From Alviniconcha marisindica (Eukaryota; Mollusca; Gastropoda; Provannidae): a DNA stretch of 64,000 nt. Location: contig JABMCL010001116.1 in the NCBI GenBank assembly GCA_018857735.1, positions 2,459,501 to 2,523,500 on the forward strand, in the 5' to 3' direction. The notes under the pieces were generated by a model. It was not told the DNA's origin. It did no database searches and saw only the letters and a list, made by a program, of their open reading frames with translations. The position numbers and the translations under genes are program-made. The first letter of the stretch is position 1, and every line of letters begins with the position of its first letter. Below are positions 14,401 to 27,000 of the stretch, one piece after another.

Positions 14401-17400
14401 GGAATTCTGAACCTTTGCTGTGACTGTAACCTTGAACACAGCTTGTCAGCTATCCAATCTTTTCAGGAAACACTGGCTTATGAATGTGATGGTCAGGGCT
14501 CCTGATAAACCTCTATGCGTATTCATGAATAGGACCTCAAATTCACCCTCTAGACTTTCACTGCACATGAAAATTACATTTCAAAATCTGTAGTAAGGAG
14601 TGAAAATACCCCTCAAAAATCTGTCCAATGACCACGGTTTTTCACTGAGATAAACAATCCACTGTACACAACTGCCACACATTTTCAAAGCTGCAGTCGA
14701 ATAAAACAGCAAGCATACACACACGTGTTATTAATCAATGACTGAAATACATCTTTTCAGTGGTCACTGACTGTTGCCTTTCATTTTATTGAATCAGACG
14801 AGTTGTAAGTGAATGTGCACATGTATCGCAATGGCACTGCAGGCAAACCGAAAGTGAAAGCACCCTGAAGATTCAGCTGACATGTTGAATCAACCTTACT
14901 AATACCAGCAAGGTCAAATTCAGTAATGACAAAGCCTACAGCAAAAAGTAAGACTCATAATTCACAGCATGGCACAGTGAGATGCCATGTTTGCATAGAA
15001 GTGATCTGCGGTTATGGCTTATGCTCCAACTATTAAGGCTTTTAAGCTTATGAAAAACACATTTGTACGGGGTCGAGAGAACTTTCAGCATTTATCGCTG
15101 ACAAGACAGTCAAGAGGTGAAAAATGAAGTGACCACTAGGATGCTGTACTGTCAACGCAGCACCAAGTTCATAATTTATGATCCAATATTTGGTCTGGCC
15201 GAGACAGTTGAGATATCTGTAACAACACCTTACTCCCAGCTCGGAGCAGCCTGCATGGTCTCCCAGATTCAAATTTGATGACCTCATTTGTGTCAAAGTA
15301 TTTTCACAAAAAATTGGGAGACCTATCATTGTATCAATATCACACACATTTCTGAATGTTGTTGATTTCCAAAATTCTATCTTGATTACAGATTCTACCC
15401 CCCCCCCCCCCACACACACACACACAAATAATATATATAATATGCATGTGTGGGTGTTGCTCTTGTGGTTTGATCTTAAAGTTAAATGCAGTATATCTTT
15501 GACCTTGAACACAGCAATCCAGTCTTTTCACAAACACTCTGGCTTGATGATGATGTACCAGTACCACCAGGAGCAAAAAGATCAATGGTTCAGAATGTCA
15601 TATTAATAAGTATTAAGAGCTGTCATATTTTCAAGTTTTATTATAAATAATGTAATTATATTATCAGCCCTGACTGACTGAATCCTACTGAAGATCTATA
15701 GCAACCGGTATTAACTATTCTGGTCAGAACATAATTACTTTAAGTTCAACATTCCTTGTACCACTCTTACGTATGACTCTAGTAATTTAAGTAGGAACTT
15801 ACCACAACTGCAGTTTGACTCTCTTTCCATCGAGCAGAATTGTAGTTGTCTTATAATCAATGCCTGTGAGTGAAGCAAAAAATATCTTTCTTAATATTGT
15901 TTACAATATCAACAATTGTAAATAATTACATAAAAAATGCAAAGCATGGTTTAATTCGTATCATTCTATCAAACACTAACCATTATTATAACACTACATC
16001 AACAATCACAATACATACATGATACATATATACTTCTTCTTTAACAATTGACTGTTGTATTAATTAGTATTGACTGCTAGTAATAAGTATTGCAGTGCAA
16101 TGGTAAGAGTTAACACAACAAATTACAAAAGTGATCAACCAGATATTAACCTGCTAGCTCTTACAAGTGTTGCTCCAAACTTTACTGTCTACTCTAGTCT
16201 CACTATACACTAATATTAGTAATAATACAGTAAAGTATTATCTGTAGTACTTAGTATGCTCCAGGTAAAGTTATTGCATGTCACTCACTTGCGAAGATGA
16301 TTACAGCCACAACTGCAGTGCTGCAGTTTTGTTTCATAACTACAATAATAATAATGTTAATAATGCAGTAACTAACTGTAGCAGTACATGTACTCTTTTA
16401 ATAGTTTTACGTTTATGTGCTATTTCTCCAAATTGGAGCACTTAGCCCATTACAAAACAAAGAACCAAAACACAATCAAAACAAACTTGTGCATGTCCAC
16501 ATGAACACAGTCACCACACACACACAGTCAACAGAACGGGATTATGGGATAGCTTGAACTACAGCTGAAGAGGTGAGATTTCAAAGTTGATTGGAAAGAT
16601 GTGAGTCAGAGTGTGTTTGATGACCCAATTTTGCAAAGCAGACTGTTCCAACTTGATACAGTGAAGCATATATTTATAAGAAAAAGACCTCTAAGTCTAA
16701 CCAAGTGAGTGTGTGTGCACAGAGTGAATACATAGAATACGAACTGGCGTATCAGAAGAACGTAGTTGGTGGGTTGGTTTGTAAACTTTTATTGTTTTAA
16801 ATTTATATATTATATGAACACTTGCTGAATACCTCACGTTGATATGAGCCCTAATAAGCACTTCACAATAGCAACAATAGTGCTATTCTCTGATTCTGAG
16901 CAGTCCCACTGTGCTTTCTAGAGTCATTATGCAACCCTGAATGAGTGACTGTAGCTTCATCAGTTCATGCGCTGTGTTCTGAATATCCACCAAAGTGGTA
17001 GCACTACTGTTAAGGCTGGTACTGCAGTGGTAGTGGTAACACATGAAACTGCTGCCATCTCAATACAAGTTCTGTAGACATCATACAACCATGCATCAGT
17101 TTACAGTGTCACTATTCAAAGCTACATATGCAGGATGCATGTATTGTATACACATGTACAATACAGTGCATTTAGCTGTAACCTGCCACCTGCTCTTTTG
17201 ACAGAATGAACAGGATCTTTTACATGGGGTGGAACTGATACCAAAGTCACAGTCCACAGTCCTTTCGGCTAGACTATGATACTTTTTGATACTAATGATA
17301 GTATGAATGTTAATTTAACCAGGGTCCTCCGAGTAGGCTATGCATGCAAAAAAGTCACATACGCATAACGATCCTAAAGTCCATGGTGGATTATGGAAAC

Positions 17401-17977
17401 ACGAAAATAATCTAGCATGCACTAAAAGTGCCAGAGTCTTCAAAATGATAAAGTTGGACTGTGCACAGAAGAAGTCTTAAGACTAAGAGTTAGAAAGAAC
17501 TGAAGTGAATGGCCCGAGTGTTATTCTAAATCTATCTAATCCTCGTGTTTGAAACGAAGACTTACCTCAACCACAAGTCCATGAGTTTTGGACAGCAAAG
17601 TAAATGTGTACCAATCCTCATAGTAAAATAAATAACATTCACAATCGCCAAGATGTAAATTCAAGCACCTCATTTGATTATCTAATGCCAGTGCCATTAC
17701 TGCCAATGCCACAATTGTTTACAATATTACACCACCACTGGTTTTACCGTTTGTTTCACTTTCAGCCGCGACAATAATAAATTAAAACAGTGCGAACTTA
17801 GATCTTACCGCTGCTGGAGTATCCATAGGGTGATTCCGAAGCGCCATCCTCCATCTCTTTAAGAAGCTCTTCTTTCCCAACATCACTATCTCCGACGAGC
17901 AAAAATTTGAGCAAATAATCGTACTGTTTTGAACTTGCCAATCTTGGAGATTGCGTCGAATTGTTCGCTTCACACAT
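4294..17977 (-). CDS. RAB40: RAB40: Rab-like GTPase with SOCS box
   Basis: Six exons on the minus strand: 17977-17809, 15863-15803, 10515-10455, 6475-6398, 5924-5702 and 4532-4294. All have GT-AG borders and phases that join without a break, giving 276 aa (vertebrate RAB40 proteins are about 278). Residues 19-190 form a Ras-like domain: P-loop GDSDVGKEE (29-37), WDTSGQGRF (77-85) and the degenerate G4 motif VGNRLH (133-138). The missing Ser/Thr after GK and the NRLH in place of NKxD are RAB40 family traits. The last exon carries the SOCS box with the Cullin-5 LPLP motif (221-224), then a C-terminal CIIS likely to be prenylated. Known family role: substrate receptor of Elongin B/C-Cullin5 ubiquitin ligases acting at membranes. 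It is divergent from PALB2 across a compact shared promoter. Intron 3 and the start of exon 4 show an unusual duplicated-junction array. Start chosen as the only ATG preceding the conserved [16 protein letters not shown] block. Confidence 0.95.
4690..5170. repeat. ~33-36-bp minisatellite in last RAB40 intron
   Basis: About a dozen diverged units of the type CACCTACCACAAGACCAGCAG followed by TCACCATTTTAT. They decay towards 5100-5170. The unit shows no similarity to the neighbouring exons. Confidence 0.8.
5237..5293 (+). repeat. dispersed SINE-like repeat, copy 1
   Basis: A block starting GCCCTGATATAACCGTACCG and ending in TTACTTACTTAC is nearly identical to 44301-44357 (same strand) and to 43828-43883 (opposite strand). 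A degraded relative may lie at 54634-54662. High conservation among copies with a variable (TTAC)n tail suggests the 3' end of a short retroposon. Confidence 0.7.
5562..5688. repeat. compound (GT)n(GA)n plus poly-G tract beside RAB40 exon 5 donor
   Basis: (GT)n at 5562-5596 and (GA)n at 5597-5655 are followed by a short CA run and a G run of about 13. The tract begins roughly a dozen bases inside the intron after the exon 5 donor (GT at 5701-5700, minus strand), so it lies very close to the splice site. Confidence 0.9.
6505..7120 (-). repeat. degenerate array copied from RAB40 exon 4 acceptor junction
   Basis: The real RAB40 exon 4 acceptor (exon starts 6475, minus strand) reads TTTCAGGGAATATTGCTGG then a GACATCACCAATAAGTG block. 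Related blocks recur in the intron upstream at 6511-6560 (TTTCAGGGACATTTTGCTG), 6681-6730 (TTTCAGGGAAATTGTTGATG), about 6745-6790, 6841-6877 (CAGGGTAGGTGG then GACATCACCAAC) and 7081-7120 (TTTCAGGGAATGCTGTTGG). Three of these keep an intact pyrimidine-CAG acceptor. I interpret it as tandem duplication of the intron/exon junction followed by decay. Confidence 0.65.
7640..8315. repeat. ~43-bp minisatellite, ~14 copies, RAB40 intron 3
   Basis: Units of about 43 bases built around GGAGGAAATGGTGCTAGGTG and TAGGGACTAAGTCTGAAGTC. Central copies (7900-8130) are nearly identical; both ends are diverged, as expected for an array growing in the middle. Confidence 0.9.
8441..8493. repeat. (GT)n microsatellite
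   Basis: About 26 uninterrupted GT dinucleotides. Confidence 0.97.
9190..9400 (-). repeat. tRNA-derived SINE fragment
   Basis: On the minus strand a pol III B-box-like GGTTTGATCCC lies near 9330, followed by a tail containing the complement of CCTGCCACTTGCCCTTCTGGCAGA (9197-9220). A related CCTGCCACCTGCTCTTTTG block recurs at 17187, which supports a dispersed family. Confidence 0.5.
10793..11510. repeat. recurrent TGTCGGATGYAAC blocks in RAB40 intron 2
   Basis: The block CTGTCGGATGCAACACAGGA at 10793 recurs inverted at 10962-10983, direct at 11129, 11332 and 11480, and once more at 13241. Most are followed 10-20 bases on by GGACAC or GGACAT. The copies are spaced 150-200 bases apart, not in tight tandem, so they look like sub-repeats of one decayed element. 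There is no coding potential. Confidence 0.6.
12860..13660. repeat. CpG-rich segment with repeated GATCGAAAC motifs
   Basis: Within RAB40 intron 2, motifs of the type (T)CGATCGAAAC occur near 12990, 13020, 13060, 13150, 13264, 13440 and 13647. CpG is otherwise scarce in this window. Together with the adjacent TGTCGGACGCAAC copy (13241) it suggests one inserted non-autonomous element, possibly joined to the repeat blocks at 10793-11510. No termini were identified. Confidence 0.45.
14395..15565. repeat. pair of related intronic segments in RAB40 intron 2
   Basis: Segments at 14420-14505 and 15490-15560 both contain CCTTGAACACAGC followed by a CCA-TCTTTTCA...AAACACT-TGGCTT block, so they are two copies of one repeat about 1.07 kb apart. 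A poly-C/CA microsatellite (15400-15426) lies between them. Nothing else is recognisable. Confidence 0.4.
17165..17290 (+). repeat. SINE-like fragment
   Basis: Shares the CCTGCCACYTGCYCTT block with the 9190-9400 element and continues into tRNA-like text (GGTGGAACTGATACCAAAGT). It is short and diverged. Confidence 0.35.
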
Positions 17978-18212
17978 GGTGAATTCCAGACATACCCAAC
18001 CTCACAGTTTGAAATACACAACTTGGGGTAAGGTCATTGCTTGTCTCCTTGCATCACAATCTATTCCACAGCCAAAGAACAGAAAACTTGATTCGAAGAC
18101 GCCTGTTTGCTTTTCAACCGATGCGCTGTTTTCTCCATTTTACAAAGCTAGCGAATGCGCATGCCGGAAATAAAACATTTGTTTTTGTACGCATGCGCTT
18201 AGTATGGCGGTA
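17978..18212. promoter_or_regulatory. divergent promoter region of RAB40 and PALB2
   Basis: The region between the RAB40 start (17977, minus) and the PALB2 side holds two NRF1-like palindromic sites, TGCGCATGCC at 18156-18165 and GTACGCATGCGC at 18187-18198. There is also an ETS-type CCGGAA at 18164 and a YY1-like ATGGCGG at 18204. There is no TATA box. This is the usual make-up of a housekeeping bidirectional promoter. Motifs are seen directly; function is inferred. Confidence 0.6.
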
Positions 18213-19365
18213 ATTTTATATTTTATTTTCGTGCTTGTCTGTCTGCTAGTATGCAGTATTAGATCGAACCATAATGTCGTAGTAGCAGTACGACACGAGA
18301 AAATGAATGTGAAAGGTTTGTGAAGATTTTTCTTCGCATAATGTTTTAAATATCATTAGACGATGTTAATCAAGAGACAGAAAGCAGTAGCACAAGCAGT
18401 AGCAGACGATAGTTTTCACTTTCGTCCACCAAGTGCCGAGTGGTAAAACCCACCAAATTACTAACTTTTGCCTCTAAGTTCTTTGTTAATAATATGATAT
18501 CATACGCGATGGTGATCAGACTTACACAGGCTAACAGCCTTTATGTAGTCTTTGCCTGCCTAAACTGTTCTATCCTAACTTTTGTTTCTGTTGTATTGAT
18601 TAAATAATTTCGTTCGCGCGGCATTCAGTTATCAGTAGTGAGCATGTCACCAGCGTATTGGTCGAAGGTTCGAGTTTTAGGCCTGGAGGACGTGTTGTTC
18701 TGCGCCAACTCCAAGTACAACCACTCCCAGTACCACAGTATCACCATCAGCAGTACAGTACAAAAGTACAATACTGTAACTTGCACAGTTGTAGAACTCT
18801 GCGTGGTTAACAACAGGGACTGGTGGTTTGGTTGGTGTCTTTCCATAAGAGTGACATCAGTTGGAGCAACATAAATTGAAGTGATTCCAGTTGCGTGTCA
18901 ACTGTCATCCACTTGAGTGACATCCATTTGGGCGACACAGAATATGTCACTGCCATGCGTTAGGACTTCACCCAAAAACACCATGATGCAATCTGAGAAG
19001 ATTCTGCTGGGCCCCAGACATGTCAATTAACTTTACCCACAACACCATGCACTATAAGGAGTAGGAGTTTGTGGGATGTTGCTCTGGAAGCGGCTGTTGC
19101 ACCACGCCTAGTCCAATGGATGTCGCTCAGGACTATGGAATGGATAATACTTCACAGAGTTACAAATCTACTAGTACTACAGAAGCCAGGCAATTTATTT
19201 GGAATTGATATAAAGTAAACATAACACATTCTTGAGACCTGTACAAGTTTTCAAATGCTCGTACATGCATTTGTATAAGTGCAGCCAAACACAAATTCTT
19301 CTTTTTGTAATTTATTCTTGTATTTCAGTTTTGTTGATTTGTTTGCTGTGTTATTTGTTTTCCAG

Positions 19366-19470
19366 GCTATGAATTATGATTGTCCATGCTAAAAATGCAA
19401 GCTGTTGCTGACATCCAGCGGATGCACACATGCCAAATTGGTCACACTCACAGAGATGGAGAGAAAACAG
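19366..19470 (+). other. PALB2: candidate first coding exon of PALB2
   Basis: A strong acceptor (pyrimidine stretch then TTCCAG, ending 19365) and a donor CAG|GTTTGC at 19471 bound a 105-base exon. Its last ATG (19456, context GAGATGG) gives MERKQ in phase 0, joining smoothly to the coiled-coil exon at 20896. Human PALB2 likewise has a separate first exon ending in phase 0 before a 60-base second exon. Caveat: other ATGs lie upstream in this exon, and an alternative (ATG 18644, MSPAYWSK, weak donor at 18668) cannot be excluded. Confidence 0.45.
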
Positions 19471-20436
19471 GTTTGCTACAAAATGAAGCCAGTCAATTGC
19501 ATAATTAAGCCAGTCACATCAATATTTTTCTGTATTCCATTGTGTGTGTTAATGTGTTTTGTATGCATAATATTATAATGTGGGTGTGACTGCATTTTGT
19601 TGAGGCTGCTCTTATTCATTGCAGACTTGCCAGAAGCCCACTTGGCAATATGTTTTTGGTCACTTTGGCTCTTAAATATTAAAACAGCAGGCTACCTGCA
19701 CCCAGATCTTCAGCAGTTTGCCATAGAAGCACATCCCTTCTTTTCTATTCTTGCAACAGTAATAAAATGGGTCCCATGGCATGCACTGATGCCTGTGATA
19801 GGGCAATAAAAAGCATCAATCTTATCCTCAGTGATGGTAGTTCTCCTCCCATTTTCCACAGTTGAGACTTTGATCAACAATGGCTTATGGATGGGTCACA
19901 ACAGACACTGATTAGCTGACCAGTGGTCAGTTTTGGCTACTTTGCTAAGACTTCACACAATCTGACTTGCAGTATGTAATATCTTCAACAAAGAATTTAT
20001 GAAAGGACTTGGCAAAAGCTTTGCAAAGTGGTTGAAGATACTTCACCAAGCAACTGTGTGCTATATTAAGAACATCATTCATTTCAATAATTTATATTAA
20101 AATTTATAATTGTTTTGAATTTGTTTTGATACTGTGTTTTGTGGCAGATGAGCTGTAATAATTATTCAGATAATTGTGCAATATTACTATTAGCTGGTGT
20201 TTGTTATTGTAGTATAGTAAGGCATAATATTTGTATCTGAAGTATGCAAGCTAGCAATCCTCCAGCTGGTAATGTAGTACACCTAACTCCATGGGTACAC
20301 CTAACTCTTGTCATCCAACCTTTCCAGAAAATTCAAAACTTTGCTGCAAGGCTCGTTCTCTTGGCCACCAGCACTCAACACCCCTCCTGGAAAAACTGCA
20401 TTATTATTAGTAGTAGTAGTACTTAAAGAATGTAAA

Positions 20437-20508
<72 letters not shown>

Positions 20509-20979
20509 TGTATGCAAGCTACTAGCTAGTCCAGAGCAATCCTCTGCAAAATTTGCAAGCTAGCAATCCTCTGACTGGTAAACTAGTAGACTAGTAGTAG
20601 TACTTACAGAATTTGAAGTGTGCACACAAACTATCCCAGAGTTATGAGAGTAACCCTCCAATAAAAATGTCTCCCTGACAGTTGCTGCTGCACCTCGCTG
20701 GACTCTTTCCTGTCCATGCTACAGCACGGATTCAACCCAACACTTTTTATTTTTTGCTCTGTAGATGATAGATCCCTCTTTCATCCCAGGTACATTCTTT
20801 TCTTGTTGTTGAGCAAATTTGAAATGATATATATATATATAATAATGTATGACATTATATACACAGTACCATTTTTTTTCCTCTCTCTGTTTCAGCTGAT
20901 GGAGAGACTGGAGTGGATGAAGAAGGAACTGGCAAAAAAGCAAAGGAAATTTGAGGTACATTGTTTTTAGATGTGACAT

Positions 20980-21027
<48 letters not shown>

Positions 21028-24000
21028 TTTGATCTAATTGTGTGTATAACCATAGCCAGTTTGACCATTCTGTTGCAGTAAGGGGAGGAAGTTGGCTGTG
21101 GAAGTATGTTGTTAACTTTACTCATGAGTTTATTTGACATTTGTACACAATTTATTTTAAATAAATTAGTTTTAGTGCATAACGCTTGGAATTCTTTCAT
21201 ACTGTGTGAAGCTTAAAGTTAGCAAATCTGTTGTGCATCAACATTATGTCAGTTTGTGATAATTTTATTAGTAGCTCTGGATTTTAACTTCCTAGATCCT
21301 GCTAACTGCACAGGGTCCTCTCAGGACAGAGTCAGTGGTAGAGTATCACAATTGAAGCTGAATGGCTTTTCACCTGATCAGTGAGGTGGCTTTTTTGTCT
21401 GCCATGGCATTGCTTTACATGTCTGTAGTCATGCTGGGCAACGTGTTCATAGTCAGGGATGCATCCAATCCATGAAGTGGATAGAACCTGGCTTTGTAAT
21501 CACAGCCTTACTGCAGCCCCTTTGTTTTTCTCACAAGCTTTGGATCTGGCTGCCATGTGGTACTGTGTTGACCAGTGGAATGCACAATGATTTGAGTCTG
21601 ATAATGATAATAATGATAATGGTAATAATGGGGTCTTAGACTTTTTAAAGCTCTCTTTCTCAGCTGAACCCTAGGTACATACCACAAGCAAACATGGGTA
21701 GGCTACACTGAGGGATTTGTTTGTGCATGATGCACATGATATGCTGCACATATCATAAAATTAAAAAGGCAACATGGCAACCTTTCTTCAGATTTTTTGT
21801 TAACACGGCAGTTCTAACTTCTATTGGTCACAAATAATATTTGATGCAAAACAAATACTGTTGAATGCACATTTTTTTGCTCCCCTTTTTCAGCTAACAC
21901 ATGTATAAAAATTACATCATTTTTGTGAGTGTGCTTGAAAGCAGCTTAGCATAATTATTACCATTTGAGTGAAAGTCACCAGTGATTGATGCTGTTGTTT
22001 GGTTTGCACAGAAAGCTAAGAGGGCAGCAAGAGTGAAAGCACATGTGAAGCAGAAAATAGAGGAGCTGAACCAGGCCGTTGAAGGGAAAGGCATTTCAAC
22101 ATGGACTGTGTCCCCAGACCAGGGTAAAGTTTTCATTGACAATAACCAACAGTCTGCTGGATCCATAAACCCCTCAGGAAAAGAAAACGTCAATTCTTCT
22201 GCAGCCATCGCAGACTGCTCATTTGATGGCAGAGCTAGGCTTGTCCCCCGTGTCAAGCGTTTTGGGGACTCCAGTGTGGTGGCAGCTTCTTGTCAAGACG
22301 AATGTCCAAAGGTTTGTTTCACCAGCAGAGAAGAAACCGGTCTTGGTGGTAAAGCATCTGTAGGTGATGATGGAAGCAAGCAAGCTGATGTCATTCAAGT
22401 GCCAGGTGTCTATACAGGAATTGAAGATTCATTGACGATCATGCCATCTTTCAGAAGCATGAGAGATACAGATACAGGCTTGGCAAGCAGTTATCTGCAG
22501 AATCTACCTCCAGTGTTGGATAAATACATTGGCCTGGATTCAGATGCAGATCATACTTTCACCTTGAATCTACACACTGACACAAGTCTGTGTAGCAAAG
22601 AAACTTTGCAAGACTTTGCAAATGATGCTGTGACCTTGCATTTGGCAGATGCAGCAGTTTCTTCCAGAATGCTTTCATCTACCATCAGTACTCAGACCAA
22701 AGAGCTGAATGAGACATTGAACAGAGGAACAGAAAAATGTGTGGATCAAAGAAAAAAGCACTGTGTTGTTAATGGCACTGTTGATAACACTTTGACACAA
22801 AGCATTACACCAGCAGAAGAGAATCATACTGTTGAACCAGTCCCAGAGATCACCATCAAGGCTATTTCAACACCTCGTTGTGACAAGGATGAGGCTACAT
22901 TAAAACTGCAAGACATAGGCACTGCAGAAGATGCAGCATCCCTGAACAGCCAACTGCCAACAACATCCCAGTGCAGCCAACAGCCAACAGAATCACCGTC
23001 AGCTGAGTCAGATCCTGCACATGACCAATTTCTGGATTACACCGAACTCGATGTTATTCCTTTCTCTCAGTTTCAACTGACCGAAGACTTTTTGTCAGAA
23101 GTGACACACAGCATGCCCAGCAGCAGCCAGAGCAGAGGAAGGAGAAAATCTTTCTCAGCATTAGTTCAGAGAAGGTCACCTCGATTGTCGTCTTTTGATT
23201 TTGCCTGCACTGACAAGTCTGCAGTGCACAGTGCACTGTCGTGTCAACGTAGTTCTCAGCAGACTAACTTATTCCAGATGGTAAGAAAAGAAAAAAGGAC
23301 CAAGAAAGCATTGCTTTTGTCATCCTTGTTTCAATACCTGATTGATGAGGCAAAAAGAGACTCGTCTTTTGTGGAATTCAAGCTGCCTGAAGACATTGTT
23401 AGGTTAGTGTCACACTTGACAAAAGATGCAGAGAAGGAGAAACAGTTGGATGATGAGACTGTAGTTGCTAAATTTGTTGAGCAGTCTGATTCAGACCTTC
23501 TGGATATTGAAACAATACCAGAGACAGAAATAGACCCAGACTTTGTCAGTCAGAAATTCTCTCATGCAGAATATGTCTTTTATGAGGTAAAATGTGCTGA
23601 CAGCCAAATGGCAGAACAACATAGACTGGAAGACACTCTGTCTGAACCAGCAGCTGTGAAGCTGGAACTGGTGGAATCTAAAGACAGGACTGACTCAAAG
23701 ACAGCTGCACAACCTGCAAGCGAAGAACCTGCTTTATCTGTGGATCTTTCAAAAGTCTCAAGCTCCTCAAAACCAAACAGTAGTTTGTGTGACGGTGAGA
23801 CTGATGGTTTGAAGAAAGTGAAAGAGAGTACAGCCTTACTGTCTCGTCAGAGTAGTACTAGTAGTAGTAGCCAGTCACAAACAAGACTGGCAAAACCAAA
23901 AACTCATGGCAAAGGAGCAGCCAAGAAAATGTCATTGAGTTTGAAAGGAAGACATTCGCAAGAGAGAGGCATAACCTGTGATGCAGTATCTGCATCAGAC

Positions 24001-27000
24001 AACTGCAGACAGACTGGAAGGAGCAAGGATGTACATGGCATTGACACTCCAGTGGCTGGTTTACATGATTTACAAACTGAGGAAGGTGATGGCGAGAGCC
24101 CAGTGGATTCAACCAAAATGCCTGATTCAACCATTCAAGGTTTGCCACCCACACCAAAGATGCCCCAGCAGACTGTTAACACCGACATGTTCTCTTCGCC
24201 AGTACTTTTTGGCACCCAGTCCCAAAGCAGGAGTGGAACTTTGATCAAGAACACCGCATGGAGTGAGGTTAGCTGTGGTGACCATCAGCATACTGGTGTA
24301 GTGGATTTCAAATCAAAGTGGGGAGAAGACAAGATCAGGCCTGTCTTCACACCTTCCAAAAGCAAGCATGGTGACCAACACAGGGAAAAGGACAGGTGTT
24401 CTTGGATACACTATGCTGGATGTGCAGAGGTGAGCATTTTTTTTGCATAGTTAAAGGAAATCAGTATTATTCTAAAGATTAATGTTTTTATGTTGGTTGA
24501 ATCTGGTTCACAAGTGTCATGGCACATAAGTGTTTTGTCAGATTTACATTATTTTGTGGTCTGCATTAGCTTGCTCCACCATTATGCTAACCCCACAAGC
24601 AATATACATTTTGTAACTATGTAAGTCACACAAGGGAATGTGAGAGATGATGGGAGAAAGTATCATAACTGGTCCTTTGGTTGCCCTGTGACTATGTAAC
24701 AGTTTGTTTTTCTCTTTTTTTCATTTGAATTGAAGAGCATACTCACAATATAATCATAACCCCAGGTGTGATACACTTTTAAATTGGGCAATGTTTGTGA
24801 ATTGTATATGATTATGAGCCTGTTTCTTACTTGAGACAAGCATCAAGTATTTTGTGTCTATCTGGTTTTTGTATTCTGAGAACTGAGTTTGTTGCAGTCT
24901 GGTTGTAAAGATGCAGTGAAGGGCACTGTTGTGGGCACGACAACGACTGACGGCAAAATGACTGTATTTATTCTGAGTGTTCAAACCACCGCCCTCACAC
25001 TCTGGACGCTAGATGACCAGCAGGAATGGTCAGCAGAGTTCCACTGGTACCTGCCACAGGTGAGAAGTCCATCGTAAGTGTAGTTTAAGGTAAAGAACAG
25101 CCTTAAAAGCACAGTAAACACTGGAGGTGATAACCAACAAGAATGATGTGCAGAGTACCACTGCCTGTGATGAGAAGCTACAATGAGGGAATGACCCTCA
25201 CACAGTGAATGCTGGATGGCCAGTGAGAATGGTGTGCAGAGTTCCACTGCTATATATCTGTTACAGAACTTACATTACAGTATAATCTAAATTACATGAC
25301 TGAATAATAATCTACATATATCTGAATATAGTAATAATCATTTCTCTGTCCATTTTGCCAAAGAGGTGAACATTTCATCATCAGCCTTTGACAATACCTC
25401 TTAAAATGGATCCACTGTAAAGGGGAATGTTTAGGGGACATTAGTAATTTTGACCTTAACATTATTTACTTTGATTCAAAAAGCTTTGTTTAAAAATCAC
25501 CTTAAATTTGGAACATTGTCTTATATGGGACACATTTTTGCTGTCTGTAATAAAAGCTGTGAAAATAATATTATTAGACAATAAATTCATGATCTGCAGT
25601 TATTCCACTTGATTTATTTTAACATTCACAGTAACACCCCCCACCCCCCACCCCCCACCCCCCCCACACACACACCCACCCTTTCTCTTTGTTCTTCCAT
25701 TTCTTGCAGAGAATACAAACACAACATGTGCACACCAGCAAAACAAGAGAAGAAATCTGAAACCCACATTTAATGCTTGTTCCCTTCCTGCTGGTCCTGT
25801 ACTTACCTGTTTTTGTGTTTGTAGATCAGTGAAGCGGAAGGGGTGTGTAGGATTGACACAGGCGATGGACAGCTGGCGGTGCTGGTGTGGGGTGTGAGTG
25901 GGCTGTCTCAGTCTCCATTCCTCACGGTGTTTGTGTATCAGTGGGACACCCAGCACACCCAGCGCTTCAGTCTGCCTCTGCCTTCTCCCATCATCCCACA
26001 AAGGTGGGGTCTCTGAACATGTGTGCTGGTTATTGTCCTAAACTAGGGAAAGTAGTGGAATTCATGACTTTATATTTGAAATATTATTACCTGTAGGTGT
26101 TTGTTTTTTTAAATCTGGATTTCTCAATACAAATTAAAATACATGTATGGACAGTTGTTTCTTCTTTGTATTGTTTGAATAGTTTCCTGGAAGTGATGTC
26201 ACATCAGAGGTACTTGTGAGATGTTACTTTTACTGTGACTTTCAGTGTTTAGAAGTGTATGAGATTTTGGCAGTATTGAAAAGATGGTGAACAGTTTTTC
26301 GTTCAAAGAGTGGCTTCTGCTTATAGATCATGAGTACTCTGCCAGTTTAAAATTATTATTTTTGTGTGGGGTCATCATGTGCTGGACCTTTATCACAGGT
26401 CTTTTTTGCATGTATAATAATTATGCCAAATACATTGAATTAGCTGATACATGTCATTAGCATGATCATTGTAAGATAAGTCTACTATTACTTATGTGAA
26501 AAGATTTTGAATAAAAAAGGAAGAAAACAAAATGTCATTGCCAGTGTGAACATGTTTGTTTCTGTCAGAGTGTTCTGCCATGGGTGCATGGCCAACATGG
26601 TGGTGGTGTTTGGATCAGACAAGGTATACACCAGAGGCAAGAGGTACACCTTAGACTGGTGCCAGAGCAGTGTGAGTGTGACACTGGACATGGAAGAGAC
26701 CAGAGCGCAGCTTGTGGATCTTTGTCTGGTGGAGGAGTTGCCTGACGCTGTCGTTGGACTTGCTGTAGATCAGAGAATTCTCATTTGGTGAGTGCTAGTG
26801 CTTGCTTTGTCTGGTGAGTATCAGTCATTGTTTTCTTGTTTGGTGAGTACTACCACTTACTGGTGCTTGTTTTGTCTGGTGAGTACCAGTCATTTTCTTT
26901 TCTGGTGAGTACTATCACTTGCTGGTGCTTGTTTTGTCTGGCGAGTACCAGTCATTTTCTTTTCTGGTGAGTAATAACACTTGTCTGGGAAGTACTGCTA

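Noticed and set aside
21982..22011. ATG at 21982 as PALB2 start
   Set aside because: The first ten codons lie in the intron; an acceptor ends at 22011 and the preceding coiled-coil exon (20896-20955) joins in phase as in human PALB2.
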